Made by a program: the position numbers and the translations under genes. A stretch of DNA of 21,034 nucleotides, taken from the NCBI GenBank assembly GCA_001931875.2, contig MSJH02000702.1, positions 1 through 21,034 of the forward strand, read 5' to 3'. This document shows positions 10,435 through 19,965 of the stretch, piece after piece. This stretch comes from Byssochlamys sp. IMV 00236 (taxonomy: Eukaryota > Ascomycota > Eurotiomycetes > Eurotiales > Thermoascaceae). The notes beneath the pieces were generated by a model. That model was not told the origin of the DNA and searched no databases. It saw only the letters and a list, made by a program, of their open reading frames with translations. Positions within the stretch are counted from its first letter, which is position 1; every line of letters begins with the position of its first letter.

Positions 10435-12481
10435 ATGAAAGAACCTATATCAAAAGCTCAAGAAGAAGAAATGAGCTCTGCTTTAATTGCTCAGTTACTA
10501 GCAGAGGACGCACTATCTCAAGGACACTTGGACTACTATGCTGAATACAGTAATGGTAACCAGTATGAGGATATGGATGATAGTTATGAAGATAACTCAG
10601 AAGATGATTTTGACCCAAGAAAGAAGGGACGCGTGAACAATAGAAAAGATGGTATAAATAATATAATTAAATATTCCATATTAAAATGATATTAGTTAAA
10701 AGAGGACGTAAAAGAAAGATACCTTCTTCTTCTACTACTTCTACTACTATTACTACTTCTACTACAAACACAGTATCAGAATCACCAAAGGTAGAGAATA
10801 CAAATGAATCAACAAATGATACAAAGGACGATACAGAAGAAAAGCCAGCGAGCAAAAAGCCTAGGAAGCCTGTACCAGAAGGCTATAACTCAGGTGTATA
10901 CACAGAGTTGGAAGAAAAGAATTTTATAGAGGGCTTGGAGTTGTTTGGAAGAGACTGGACAAAAGTAACAGAAAATATTTGATTTCTTTACAATTTATTC
11001 ATCCTTGTTATCTTAGCTTCAAGCACACGTTGGTACAAGAGACTCTAATTCTATCCGAAGTCATGCTCAAAAGCACTTCATTAAAATGTTTAGAGATAAT
11101 ATACCTTTGCCTGAAAAAGTAAGAGAAACTGGTGAGGGATATACACTCTCAGGAAGGCCATTGGATCCAAACTCTGCTGCAGCACGACCTTATTTGAAAT
11201 CAATGGCCGTAGCTAAAACGGATGAGGAAAAGACAGAGACCGGCGTAGAAAAACAGACAAAGGAATTGACTATTAGCGATAAAGAAGAAAAGAAAGAGAG
11301 AAAGCTGACACCTGAAAAAAAGGTCAAGTCAAACACACCTTCGCCTTCTACATCCTCCTCGTAAGTGTCCGTCTAGTTGCTAGCAAAATGGAAAAGTAAA
11401 CAATAATGGTGCGATAGAACAAAGAATATTTCTGATAGCACACCTTATGATGCATCAGGTAGAACAAGTTACTCTTCATCTAAGCTAAGGAAGCAGCGAG
11501 AGTCAATCAACTATGGACAGATTACTAAAGACGAGTAAGAATGAATGATTTAAAATATGTTACTGACAAGAATTGAACAGAGACCCGTTGACAATGATCA
11601 AATGTGAACCATTTATTGGAAAACCTGGATCAAACACAGCTGGATGTCAGCCTTTCCATATCACTGTTCAATCAAACGTGTTGTTAGCAATGGACTTTCA
11701 TGCTCATTTGATGACGACAGAAATCATTGGATTCTTGGCTGGTGATTGGGATAAAGAAACAATGCGTAAGGAGGAATGGATGGGGATGAACTAGAGAATT
11801 GATGCATTTCCTTTAGGCATCACCGTACGTGAGGCGTATCCTTGCCGTTCGATTGAAACTGGGAGAAATGATGTTAATGTAGAGATGGATCCTACTAGTG
11901 CTATTGAGACAAGACAGTTGATTGAGGAACGCAATCTAAAGGTCGTTGGCTGGTATCATTCTCACCCTACTTTTGTTCCTGATCCCAGTTTAGTGGATAT
12001 AGAGAATCAACGTAATTATCAGGTGTTATGCCGAGATGAGCAAGTATCCTCTGAACCTTTTGTTGGGGCCATCGTTGGGCCATATGATCCTAACTTGCCA
12101 GGATCAGCTAGTGTCATTAATTGGTTCCATGTGAGCAACACCAACAGTGAAAGGCCGATACCAAAACGATTGATTTATGAATTGCAAGAGAATGAAAACC
12201 TGTCTGATGAGGAATCCGAGAGACTGGTAATGAGATGAATTATACGATGAAACTTTACTTATATATTTTAATAGTTTAAATTGTTGGAGATATATAAAGA
12301 TTCGCCTGAAAAGACCATCTTGAATGAAGCATGGAGACAGGATACCACTGAAAGTAAACTAGACAAGATGATCAAGAGTCTTGGATCACGTATGCCTTGG
12401 GTTCAAAAGAAACTCAAGGAATCAAATGAATTTACAGACGTCTTTTTGGAAAGAGTACAACAAAGCTTAAAAGCATGGTAA
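10435..12481 (+). CDS. MYSM1: MYSM1-like SANT-MPN metalloprotease (probable histone H2A deubiquitinase)
   Basis: Seven exons (10435-10651, 10696-10964, 11017-11360, 11418-11534, 11581-11765, 11817-12226, 12275-12481) join in frame to 582 residues. After an acidic N-terminus (about 44-60) and a basic and Ser/Thr-rich linker comes a SANT/MYB domain (about 138-186) with GRDWTK and the SHAQKHF motif (177-183). A charged linker leads to an MPN domain (about 335-480) with a complete JAMM zinc site: Glu363, His425-Ser-His427, Ser435 and Asp438. The sequence around EMDP and VVGWYHSHPTF matches MYSM1, which removes ubiquitin from H2A, better than MPND. The SWIRM domain that MYSM1 has between SANT and MPN is not visible. 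A nuclear chromatin role is inferred. Introns are 44-57 nt; one has a TACTGAC branch site. The next gene downstream is also a chromatin factor. Confidence 0.88.
10724..10767 (+). repeat. Low-complexity TTC/TAC/ACT tract encoding Ser-Thr
   Basis: An imperfect trinucleotide tract in exon 2 of the SANT-MPN gene encodes a run of Ser and Thr with one Ile. It lies between the basic patch and the SANT domain and is probably a disordered linker prone to length change. Confidence 0.8.
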
Positions 12482-12696
12482 AAAAAGAAAATAACATTAA
12501 TAAAACATGATTTCAGGAACGCATTTTTTTGTGTCTTTTTTAAGCCACAAAATTTTGTTGCTTTTTTTTTTCTTTGCTTAAATAAGCCTGCCATTCTTTT
12601 TTTCCATTGACAATTTGGCAGAGACATTATTATAAAGCAAACCTCTGAAAGAAAAGAAAGGGACCTTGACCTTTTTTTCTCTCTTGAAGCAGCAGC

Positions 12697-15040
12697 ATGG
12701 TCAATTTACCTGATACAATAGACCGCACACCCGAATATGTCAAGTTTATCAAAGACCTTAAACAATTCCACGACTCTAAAGGGTAATTAGAATAGATGTT
12801 ATAGATTTAAAGGGACATACCAACATTTCCTATAGAACGCGTTTGGTAGCTGAGCCAGTGCTAGGTGGCTGTAGATTAGATCTATACAAGATATTTCGAG
12901 TCGTTGTGGCTGCAGGTGGATTTGACGAAGTGACAAAAAACAGAGGATGGAAACAAGTAGGCAACTTGTTTGATCTTCGTTCGACGTGTACCAACAGCGC
13001 CTATATATTAAAAGGCGTTTATATTCGTAATTTGGTATGTTTTTGTCATGTGGTGCTGAGAATTATTTTCTAAATTTCTTGTTACAATAGCTTGGTTACG
13101 AAGAAGAAAAAGTTTGGAATAAGACATGGAATCCACCTGCAGAGTTACTTGGACCACACGCACATAGAGCTTCGACACTGGCAGGCAAAGCATATCGACA
13201 AACGGAAAGAAAGACGCGCCCAAAGATAAAGAAACCCACAACGAACACGGATACTTCAGCAATCATCAATACCATTGTGAATAACCACGTCACTGAAAAA
13301 GACAGAATATTATTTGCTTTACAATTTGGAAGAGAATCAGATGTCGAGTGGGCTCTAAACATGATTGTCCAAAAATCCTTTGAATGTCCTGAAAAGATCG
13401 AATTGAACCAGACACCCTTACTGTTGGACATATTCATATCAATGGCCGAGACAGGACTAATGCATCTTGCGACAGCATACCACGCTGAAAGGCTAAACAG
13501 CAATATACTTGATATTATGAGTAACGATCACGGTCACCACAGTAACAATGGGGAATTAGGAACCGTTCTTAAGGTTTTACACATTTTACGTAACCTATCA
13601 TCTGTGAAGGAATACACTCAGATACTCGCTCATAACCGATCTGTCAACAATGTTATCTTACAGAGCTTGGAGATTGCCATCATGATGGGCCACGTAGAGA
13701 TCGGAAGGCATTCCATTGATATCCTAGAAAATATTGCCCCCAACATTCATCTCGTATCAAAGGAAGACCCCTTTTTAGTGTCACTGTACAAACTTGTGTC
13801 ATCACATGATCGGTATTTGGTTATAGGATCCATCCGTACACTTAGCTGGCTCTCTGTACAGCCTACAAATCATACTTGTTTGGTCAATAGTCCTGTTCTA
13901 GAGCCAATCATACAGCTATTGATGGCAGACGACGAGGAATTGGTGGGTACTGTGGTAGAATACACTCTTCAGTACGCGAAAATGTCCTCAGAATCCCGGT
14001 CGGAAGTGTTAAAGATATGTAACCACGGTGTATATGCGATGTTAATAGCCTTACTCCTTACCAAGTCAAAGTACTTTTCTGCGCGATTTGTTCAGCAAGA
14101 AAGTAATACACTGTTACCCAACGCGACAAAATCTGCCAGCAACCAAGGACAGTCTAAAGTGATACCACGGGTGCCAGATCTAACAATATACCACAATTTG
14201 GATGAACCCTATCGATGTTTAGGATGGCAAGTATTATCGCTTATATAAAGAATGGTTTAATAATGTTTGTTCGATAGGCTAAAAGACAAATTTGAAGTAG
14301 CCGAAAGGACAAGCGTCGTTTCGCTTGATGATATTTATTTGCTTTACGAAGCACGGTTCGGATTAGAAAAAGCATTAAAGATGAAGGATTTCTACACAGT
14401 GATCAAGATTGCATTTACACCTGCCCTGTCACCACAGTCTGTGCAGCAAACACCCTATCCGAGTCCTACGATCGAAGGATTAGACGTTTGTGGTATACAG
14501 ATGAAGACTAGCATTCTGCAGGATCGTAAGTTTATTTATTTATTTATTTAAAAAGGGATAATTATTAATACATATCTAGGCCCTCAAGTTGCATGTCAGT
14601 GGAATGGCTGCCTACGATTATTTACGGATACATTCACACTCCAGACTCATGTGTTGTGTCACCATATGGTTTCCACAGAAGAAGAAAAGGAGTACTACTG
14701 TCAGTGGGCATCATGTCAAGGATATGCATTGACTAGAGAAGCATTTATATCTCATTTGCAATCCCATTTCTTTACCAATGACTATAGTCAATGCACTAGT
14801 CCTGAACTTAGTTCGTCGCCGTCTACACCATCGTCTTCATCATCTGTTGAAACAATGGACCATGTTGATTCAAATGAGTCTCAAGGTGTTGCTTTGGTTG
14901 TATGTCATTTATTAGACTTGTTATCAAATGATCCTGATGGAGCACAGCACTTGAAATCATTTGATAAAGAATTAAACTCTGTTGCGGAATCAAGGCCTAA
15001 GCTGGCATCAAGAGTTTGGGCTATTCGTTCTAGATATTAA
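12697..15040 (+). CDS. RSC9: Rsc9/ARID2-type chromatin-remodelling subunit (ARID, RFX-like, two C2H2 fingers)
   Basis: Five exons (12697-12782, 12836-13034, 13091-14226, 14278-14525, 14580-15040) give 709 residues. An N-terminal ARID domain (about 8-105) contains VKFIKDLKQFHDSKG, GGCRLDLYKIFRVVVAAGGF and GWKQVGNLF. A long helical, armadillo-like middle region (about 130-460) follows, then an RFX-like segment (WLKDKFEVA..., from Trp474), then two C2H2 zinc fingers: Cys562/Cys567/His580/His584 and Cys597/Cys602/His615/His619. This order matches ARID2 of PBAF and fungal Rsc9 of the RSC nucleosome-remodelling complex. Intron 3 (14227-14277) uses a GC donor: splicing at the nearby GT breaks the frame, while GC-AG rebuilds the conserved Trp. 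The start at 12697 is the first ATG before the ARID domain. Confidence 0.92.
14227..14277 (+). other. GC-AG intron in RSC9
   Basis: The donor reads TG|GCAAGT, the consensus form of GC introns, and the acceptor is GATAG. The exon's last TG joins the next exon's G to make the Trp of the RFX-like motif GWLKDKFE. The only nearby GT (14231-14232) leaves the next exon out of frame. Confidence 0.88.
14530..14550 (+). repeat. (TTTA)n microsatellite in RSC9 intron 4
   Basis: Five tandem TTTA units lie inside the 54-nt intron 14526-14579, directly after the GTAAG donor. Confidence 0.85.
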
Positions 15041-15794
15041 ACAATATGCATTTCTCTCCCCACTTCACTTGTAGATATTTCAATACGCACATAAATTATT
15101 ATTTAAATAAAGATCAACGTCATGGTGATTGTTACCAAGGAAACCCAGAAAATATAAAGTTGAAAGCGTACGAGTACTACAAGCTCTTTGTTTAAATAAG
15201 TTTCCTATTACGTATTGCTATTAACCAAGAAGTCAGCCGTGTTTTTGCCATTTATCCATTTTTTTTTGTAAAGTAAATAATGCATAAAGGAGTTGATTGT
15301 AATATGAATAAGCTCAATTGATGAGTCAAGGCATAATCATTTCAAAACCTAGTAGCCTCGAGAGTTCATAGATTTTCTAGGGACCCGCCTGTAATTAAGC
15401 CGAGGTTAGTAACATCAGCAAATTAGAGTATTACCAATCGCGGTAACGTCGCCAATTATGGCATATTCTTAATTACCTTGTACAAAAGGAAAAGTACAGA
15501 AAAAACAAGGGGAAAGGAAATGGCGATTGTGTGAAATTTATTTGAAAGGGAGGAAGAGTGAACAAATGATACCGGAGTTTCCTTCCTTGCATAAACAGTA
15601 TACGTTGTATGTTTTTATACAAAGAGTTGGTTCAAACTATCCGTAGTTTGTATCACATCACGGGATATGAAAGAGGGAGAACCAAGTATAAAAACCTAGA
15701 CTCTTTCTCCTTTTCATTTAAGCTGTCAAATCATCTTTTCTTTTTCTTCTTCGCTTCTTTCTCTTTTTTATCCCAATTGCTGGTCAATTGCTCA
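15041..15794. other. Intergenic region between RSC9 and the secreted-protein gene
   Basis: No gene is supported. It contains a TATAAAAA at 15687-15694 and a C/T-rich stretch at about 15700-15775, both typical of a fungal promoter for the gene starting at 15795. On the minus strand a branch-and-acceptor-like pair (TACTAAC followed by TTACAG) lies at about 15390-15415, but no coherent coding frame could be built around it. Confidence 0.55.
15687..15694 (+). promoter_or_regulatory. TATA box-like element
   Basis: TATAAAAA lies about 100 nt before the ATG at 15795 and downstream of an earlier in-frame ATG at 15609. It therefore supports the later start codon for the secreted-protein gene. Confidence 0.45.
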
Positions 15795-16530
15795 ATGCTT
15801 ACCTTTTTGTTATTCCTTTATTTTTGCTTATTTGCTCAAGCATTCTACATAAAGACCGAATTACTGCGTGACACTGCTCAAGTTCATTATGAATCCATTG
15901 TCGACACTGTCCTTGGTCAACACAATGAAAAGCTTTTACTTGAACTATCTCAAATCATCAAAGACCCCCATCATCTTTATAAGGCTCTGAAGCCTGAAGC
16001 TGAACTCTTGTTAGGGTCAGAGCCTATGCAAGGTAATCCAAATCTTTTTTTGTGGTGTTGTTAATTGTCTAATTCCTTTTATAGTCTGTGTTGCACAAAT
16101 GCCTGGAATGATTGCTAATCAAATACATGAACAGAGTACTCTGGTCTACAACCAGATCTACCCCATCTTGAAACGTCGCTGGCTTACGGCGGATAATGAC
16201 TATCATCAAATGATATCACAATCCGTTTCGGATGAAGTAGTGGAAGATCTGTCTGACTCCTTAGAACTCCTGAATATGGATATAACGGATGATATTATTG
16301 ACACTCTTCGGGACTTTGATATGATTGGTAATATCAAGCGGTCTTTGCTGAACTGCCAATCTACGTTTTCTAATACAGCCATATCCACTCTATGGTCTAC
16401 AGCTGTTGAAAAGAAAGAAACCAAGAGTTTATTGGATTTATACAAAGCAAGATTAATATCCGACCTTCAATCTCAACTTTATTCTCGTGTCTATGAACTG
16501 GCTTCATCCATTTATCAAGATACCATTTAA
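15795..16530 (+). CDS. Unrecognised secreted or lumenal helical protein (227 residues)
   Basis: Two exons (15795-16032 and 16085-16530) encode 227 residues. I chose the ATG at 15795 because it begins a clear signal peptide (MLTFLLFLYFCLFAQA, cleavage likely before FYIKTE). An earlier in-frame ATG at 15609 would add a low-complexity, Phe/Ser-rich leader translated from the promoter's pyrimidine tract. The mature part looks almost wholly alpha-helical and acidic, with no further membrane segment. Its two cysteines (Cys81 and Cys170) could form a disulfide. There is no C-terminal HDEL/KDEL signal and no catalytic motif. I do not recognise the family. It converges with AIM24, whose stop lies 114 bp away. 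The intron (16033-16084) is a normal GT-AG intron. Confidence 0.8.
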
Positions 16531-16555
16531 TGCTGGAACATTCAAGTGTAAATAA

Positions 16556-16564
16556 CCCCCCCCC
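16556..16564 (+). repeat. C9 homopolymer in 3' intergenic spacer
   Basis: A run of nine C residues lies in the AT-rich spacer between the two convergent genes, about 26 nt after the stop of the secreted-protein gene. Confidence 0.9.
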
Positions 16565-16644
16565 TGACATTCCTTTGTAAATAACATAAATATATATTCA
16601 TCTCCATTCATTTGTTCAAACAAATAAAAAAATATTTTGTGGGT

Positions 16645-18135
16645 CTACGCTTTATTAAATGATACAACACCTTTGGGTCCAACTTCGGCGTAATAAGATG
16701 GAAAGCCACCTTCTGATTTTTGCGCATATCCCGGATGCTTTCTTTTAAGAGCTGTTGGAAGCACTCGTTCAGGTTCTTCTGCAGGAAATATGCTGGATTG
16801 TTCAAATAATTGGTTTGTAGAATCATTAACAGCAGCCAATGCATTCATCCTATTACACATTATTAATAAAAGAAGGGTGGCTTTTTTCTTTCACTTACAA
16901 TCTTGATTTCTCCAATCGAGGTTCAACCCGAGAAGCTAAATAAAAGTCACCAGGTCCTTTTAGCTTTACAAATTCCTACTTGCAGAGGTTAAAAAAAAGA
17001 TATGGCTGACAAAAGACACACATACGGGTGTACCAAGAATAAAGTTTCGAAGTGTCAAAAGTACATGATTTGCATACTGCAGCTTGGGTTGAAGTGAGGG
17101 ACTATCAACAATATTTCGAATGACTTCATACTTTCGAAGAGTAGACCGAGGAGAAGGAATTAATCTACTATGAGCCTGAGGTTGTGTGGGGCTTGTACGC
17201 TTATCCCACATGATCAAATTAAGAGGATTTGCCTTATACTCTTCTCCTGCTGCAAGTGAAATGCGATAGATACCACCATAATGACTAATGGCTAATGTAC
17301 CAGGCCCACTCACAGAATGAACCAACTTGTTCACAAGTCCCTACATAAAATATATAAGATACTTGACCGAAACCCCTATTATCTATAACATACCGATTGA
17401 TCATGATTGACGCCTAAATCCAATGTTACCTTTTCTGTCTTGGCTAAAAAGGCGTCTCGACGTAACATATACTTGGCACTACTCTTTAACTGAATGGTTG
17501 ATATTTCGCCAAGACGCTGTGGTGCCAATAAGATATCACCAGCTGCACTCTTGGTATAATACTATTTGATGTTGGCGTTAACACTATAAGTTATTCACAA
17601 GTGTATCTTACTTTTTGATAAAACATGTTATCGCCCACTAACTTTCTACCAACAGCTCTTATAGTGCTTGTATCGAGAGATAATTTGGAAAATACTTTTG
17701 TTGAGCATGCTAATGTTGAACCAGTGGCAGCTGTGATTTCTGATTCAGGAGGAAGCTATAGGATTAACCCCATGTTAATACCATTTAATAAAATGTCATA
17801 AATATCGAACCTTGACTAACAAAGCGGAACCTGTTGATTGATTAGTATTTTAGTACAATTATTATTATTATTATTACTATCTCTTACCTGGCCCAGAAGA
17901 TACGACTTCGAATATAGCTTCTGTTTGGTTAGCAGTAGTGACATCTGTAGTTTATATGAGTAATGTTGCCCTTTACACCAAAAAAAAAGGTACCTTTTCC
18001 AACTTCAGATATGGTCGCAGTAGCTCCATTGACAGTATGTTGAAATGACTTTAAGGAGCGATCAACTGTTTCTGTCTTTTGTTGTTGGTTGAAAGCAAGA
18101 CCAACATAGTTACGTGCAATAACACGTCTATACAT
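16645..18135 (-). CDS. AIM24: Mitochondrial AIM24 protein
   Basis: Eight exons on the minus strand (18135-17994, 17944-17888, 17830-17811, 17755-17612, 17561-17394, 17340-17026, 16975-16899, 16849-16645) give 375 residues. AIM24 proteins act at the mitochondrial inner membrane and in yeast support the MICOS complex and cristae structure. The N-terminus (MYRRVIARNYVGLAFNQQQK) is basic and free of acidic residues, as in an import presequence. The AIM24 fold covers most of the rest: FEVVSSGPGSALLVKLPP, AAGDILLAPQRLGEI, a GPGTLAISHYGGIYRISL segment, and KLKGPGDFYLASRV near the end. Exon 3 is only 20 nt, yet it is needed for frame and encodes the conserved GSALLVK. Its intron 3 donor is an unusual GTTCGA. 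The start codon lies 84 bp from that of DCN1 on the other strand. Confidence 0.93.
17811..17830 (-). other. 20-nt microexon of AIM24
   Basis: Flanked by CAACAG and GTTCGA, this exon restores frame (57-nt exon 2 ends in phase 1, exon 4 begins in phase 0). Skipping it puts a TGA in frame four codons later. It encodes the part of AIM24 equivalent to the conserved SLLSVSLP-like strand. Confidence 0.85.
17858..17875 (+). repeat. (ATT)n microsatellite in AIM24 intron 2
   Basis: Six ATT units lie in the 57-nt intron 17887-17831. Confidence 0.85.
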
Positions 18136-18219
18136 GTTTACAATAAAAAAGAGTGGCAGCCCCCCGAAAAAGATAAATTTATTAAACACCGCATTTCTGT
18201 CGATTTATATCCACTAAAC
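18136..18219. promoter_or_regulatory. 84-bp bidirectional promoter, AIM24/DCN1
   Basis: Only 84 bp separate the start codons of two divergent genes, so both 5' UTRs and promoters must share or overlap this AT-rich stretch. No clear named element is seen apart from a short C run (18161-18166). Confidence 0.7.
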
Positions 18220-19279
18220 ATGTCCTATGTAAGCACCAACAAAGAGCTAAAAAGGCTGTTATTATAATATTTATTGTAATAGCGTCGACAACAAATAGAA
18301 AAGATTAAGCAACTCATGGAAATCACTCAATTGAGGTTAGAGAGAGAGAGAACGAAATTAAATTATAGGCTGATTAAAATGTATACATATAAAGTGAGAG
18401 AGAGAGCACTCAGGCGTTAAAGATGGCAAACTGGAGTTTACAACTAGCCATTAATTCAGTGTTTGAACAAAAAAGAAATGTAGATGTTCAAAAAATCAAG
18501 ACCATGTTTAACAAATATAAAGGCAAATAACAAATGTGTGCTTGTATGCATATAAACTGACTATTATGCCCTTTTATAGATCCACAAAGACCAGATGCGA
18601 TATCTGTAGATGGGACAATGACCTTGTGTGAGGACCTTGATATTGAACCAACTCAGCTTGAGTTCTTATTACTTTCACATCAACTAAATTCTGAACGAAT
18701 GGGTGAATTCACCAAAGAAGGCTTTGTCAAGGGTTGCGTTGACTTGGAGGCTGATAACATAGATAAACTGAAAAAAGAACTTGAAACAACAGTTGTAAAT
18801 AACTATCGTACTGACGAAGGATTTAGAAAAGTGTATCATTATGCATTTTTATTTGGAAGACAAACTGGACAAAAGAACTTGGGTATGCTAGATCTTTTCT
18901 TTTCTTCATTCTAACACATCATGTGTGTCTAGCACTGGAAGCAGCCATTGAATTATGGAGATTACTATTATCTGATAGGTATAGCTTATTAGAACAATGG
19001 ATTCAATTTTTACAGCAAAAGCATAACAAGGCTATCTCACGCGATACATGGAATCTCGTATGTGTTTTGAACCCCATCATACACACACACTCACACACTT
19101 TTCTAGTTTTTGGATTTCATCAGTCAAATCAATACGGATTTACAAAACTATAATCCTGAAGAAGCATGGCCCATATTGATTGATGAGGTATATAACTCCC
19201 CACTTCCCCCCATTTTTTTGCTCCAATGTGTCGATGGTAACATTTTTGTAAGTTTGTAGAATATCAAAAGCAACAATAA
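18220..19279 (+). CDS. DCN1: Dcn1, cullin neddylation E3 (UBA + PONY domain)
   Basis: Seven exons (18220-18228, 18283-18335, 18401-18522, 18580-18882, 18933-19057, 19107-19187, 19253-19279) give 239 residues. Dcn1 helps the E2 Ubc12 attach Nedd8 to cullins. An N-terminal UBA-like domain (about 4-45) contains RRQQIEKIKQLMEITQ and ALKMANWSLQLAINSVF. The PONY domain (about 50-235) contains SVDGTMTLCEDL, EFTKEGFVKG, FRKVYHYAF, the TWNLFLDF segment and the EEAWPILIDEFVEY end, where the DAD-patch residues that bind the cullin are expected. Intron 3 (18523-18579) has a GC donor. The acceptor of intron 2 lies in a GA repeat and is the least certain join. The first exon is only nine nucleotides (Met-Ser-Tyr). 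Confidence 0.92.
18339..18406 (+). repeat. GA-repeat tracts flanking DCN1 intron 2
   Basis: GA repeats occur just inside the donor (18339-18351) and across the acceptor (18396-18406) of the 65-nt intron 18336-18400. The acceptor tract offers several alternative AGs; only those keeping phase 2 give the UBA frame. Confidence 0.8.
18523..18579 (+). other. GC-AG intron in DCN1
   Basis: The exon ends AAAG and the intron starts GCAAAT. No GT occurs before an in-frame TAA at 18528-18530. Splicing at GC joins G to AT to give Asp of the expected NKYKDPQ segment. A CTGAC branch-like site lies 21 nt before the acceptor. Confidence 0.87.
19081..19098 (+). repeat. CA-rich microsatellite in DCN1 intron 5
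   Basis: An imperfect (AC)n run lies within the 49-nt intron 19058-19106 just ahead of the TTTTCTAG acceptor. Confidence 0.85.
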
Positions 19280-19352
19280 AAAAAGCCTACAGTTGTATTT
19301 TTTTTTTTTCTACTGCAAATAGCAAATTGTCGTAATCACTTTTTTATTGTGT

Positions 19353-19802
19353 TTAGATTTCGGCTAATTCACGGAGACGACGAACAGTAGAGCGAACAGT
19401 GGCAGCAGCGGTTGTACTATAGATTCATTAGATACCTATTGTCATCAACACAACGTTATACTCACGAGACGGTGTAAGCACCACCAGCCAAGACCTTCTT
19501 GCAGCCCTTGCACTTCCAGATACCAACGGCAGTACGCTTGACAGCGTCCTTACCACAGAAGGTACAAGTGTACTTGGAATGTTGAGTGATTTCCATCTTC
19601 TTTACGGTCTTTCTGAGAGAGGCACCATAACGAGTACCGTATTTACCAGTGATTCCGACTATATTAAACAAATGGTTGATTAACATCTCCTCGTTGTTGT
19701 TATAATTGCTGTGTTGTTACCTTTCTTAGTACGCTTAGCCTATATAGAAATCATAAAGTTAGAGATGGATGGATGGATGGATTGATGGATGTTATTTACC
19801 AT
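19353..19802 (-). CDS. RPL43: 60S ribosomal protein eL43 (L37a)
   Basis: Four exons on the minus strand (19802-19800, 19739-19721, 19658-19466, 19416-19353) give 92 residues, the family's usual length. This large-subunit ribosomal protein has a C4 zinc-binding fold; CTFC and CKGC supply the four cysteines. The sequence begins [18 protein letters not shown] after the initiator Met and ends RRLRELAEI. The first exon is the start codon alone, and the intron begins directly after ATG, an arrangement common in fungal ribosomal protein genes. It converges with DCN1 (73 bp between stops) and diverges from CSM3 (163 bp between starts). Confidence 0.97.
19764..19790 (+). repeat. (GATG)n tetranucleotide repeat in eL43 intron 1
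   Basis: Near-perfect GATG units with one interruption (ATTG) fill nearly half of the 60-nt intron 19799-19740. Confidence 0.9.
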
Positions 19803-19965
19803 GGTTGAATAAGGAAAATAAGAGAAGGGGAAATCTGCAGTAAGGGAGTAATACCCTACTAAAAAAATCAAGAAATTCAATTTCCGATACATGAACCTTT
19901 TTTTTGAAAACGCGCGCGTGTCCTCTTTTTTCTTTTTTCTTTTTCAAGTGATTAACGCGCACGCG
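19803..19965. promoter_or_regulatory. Bidirectional eL43/CSM3 promoter with ACGCG motifs
   Basis: The spacer carries ACGCG at 19910-19914, 19955-19959 and 19961-19965 and its reverse CGCGT at 19915-19919. ACGCG is the core of the MluI cell-cycle box bound by MBF in yeasts, which drives S-phase genes. The cluster abuts the CSM3 start codon, so part of it may lie in the 5' UTR. A T/C-rich tract (19921-19945) sits between the motifs. MBF control is an inference. Confidence 0.5.

Noticed and set aside
13096..13503. Long antisense open frame over RSC9
   Set aside because: The plus strand encodes the conserved ARID2/Rsc9 protein here; the antisense product has no recognisable features.
15360..15480. 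Minus-strand TACTAAC plus TTACAG, suggesting an intron
   Set aside because: The flanking frames are only 12-17 codons long and end in stops; no start codon or further exon supports a gene.
15609..15794. N-terminal extension of the secreted protein from an ATG at 15609
   Set aside because: The extension is translated from promoter-like pyrimidine-rich sequence, lies over a TATAAAAA element, and would bury the signal peptide.
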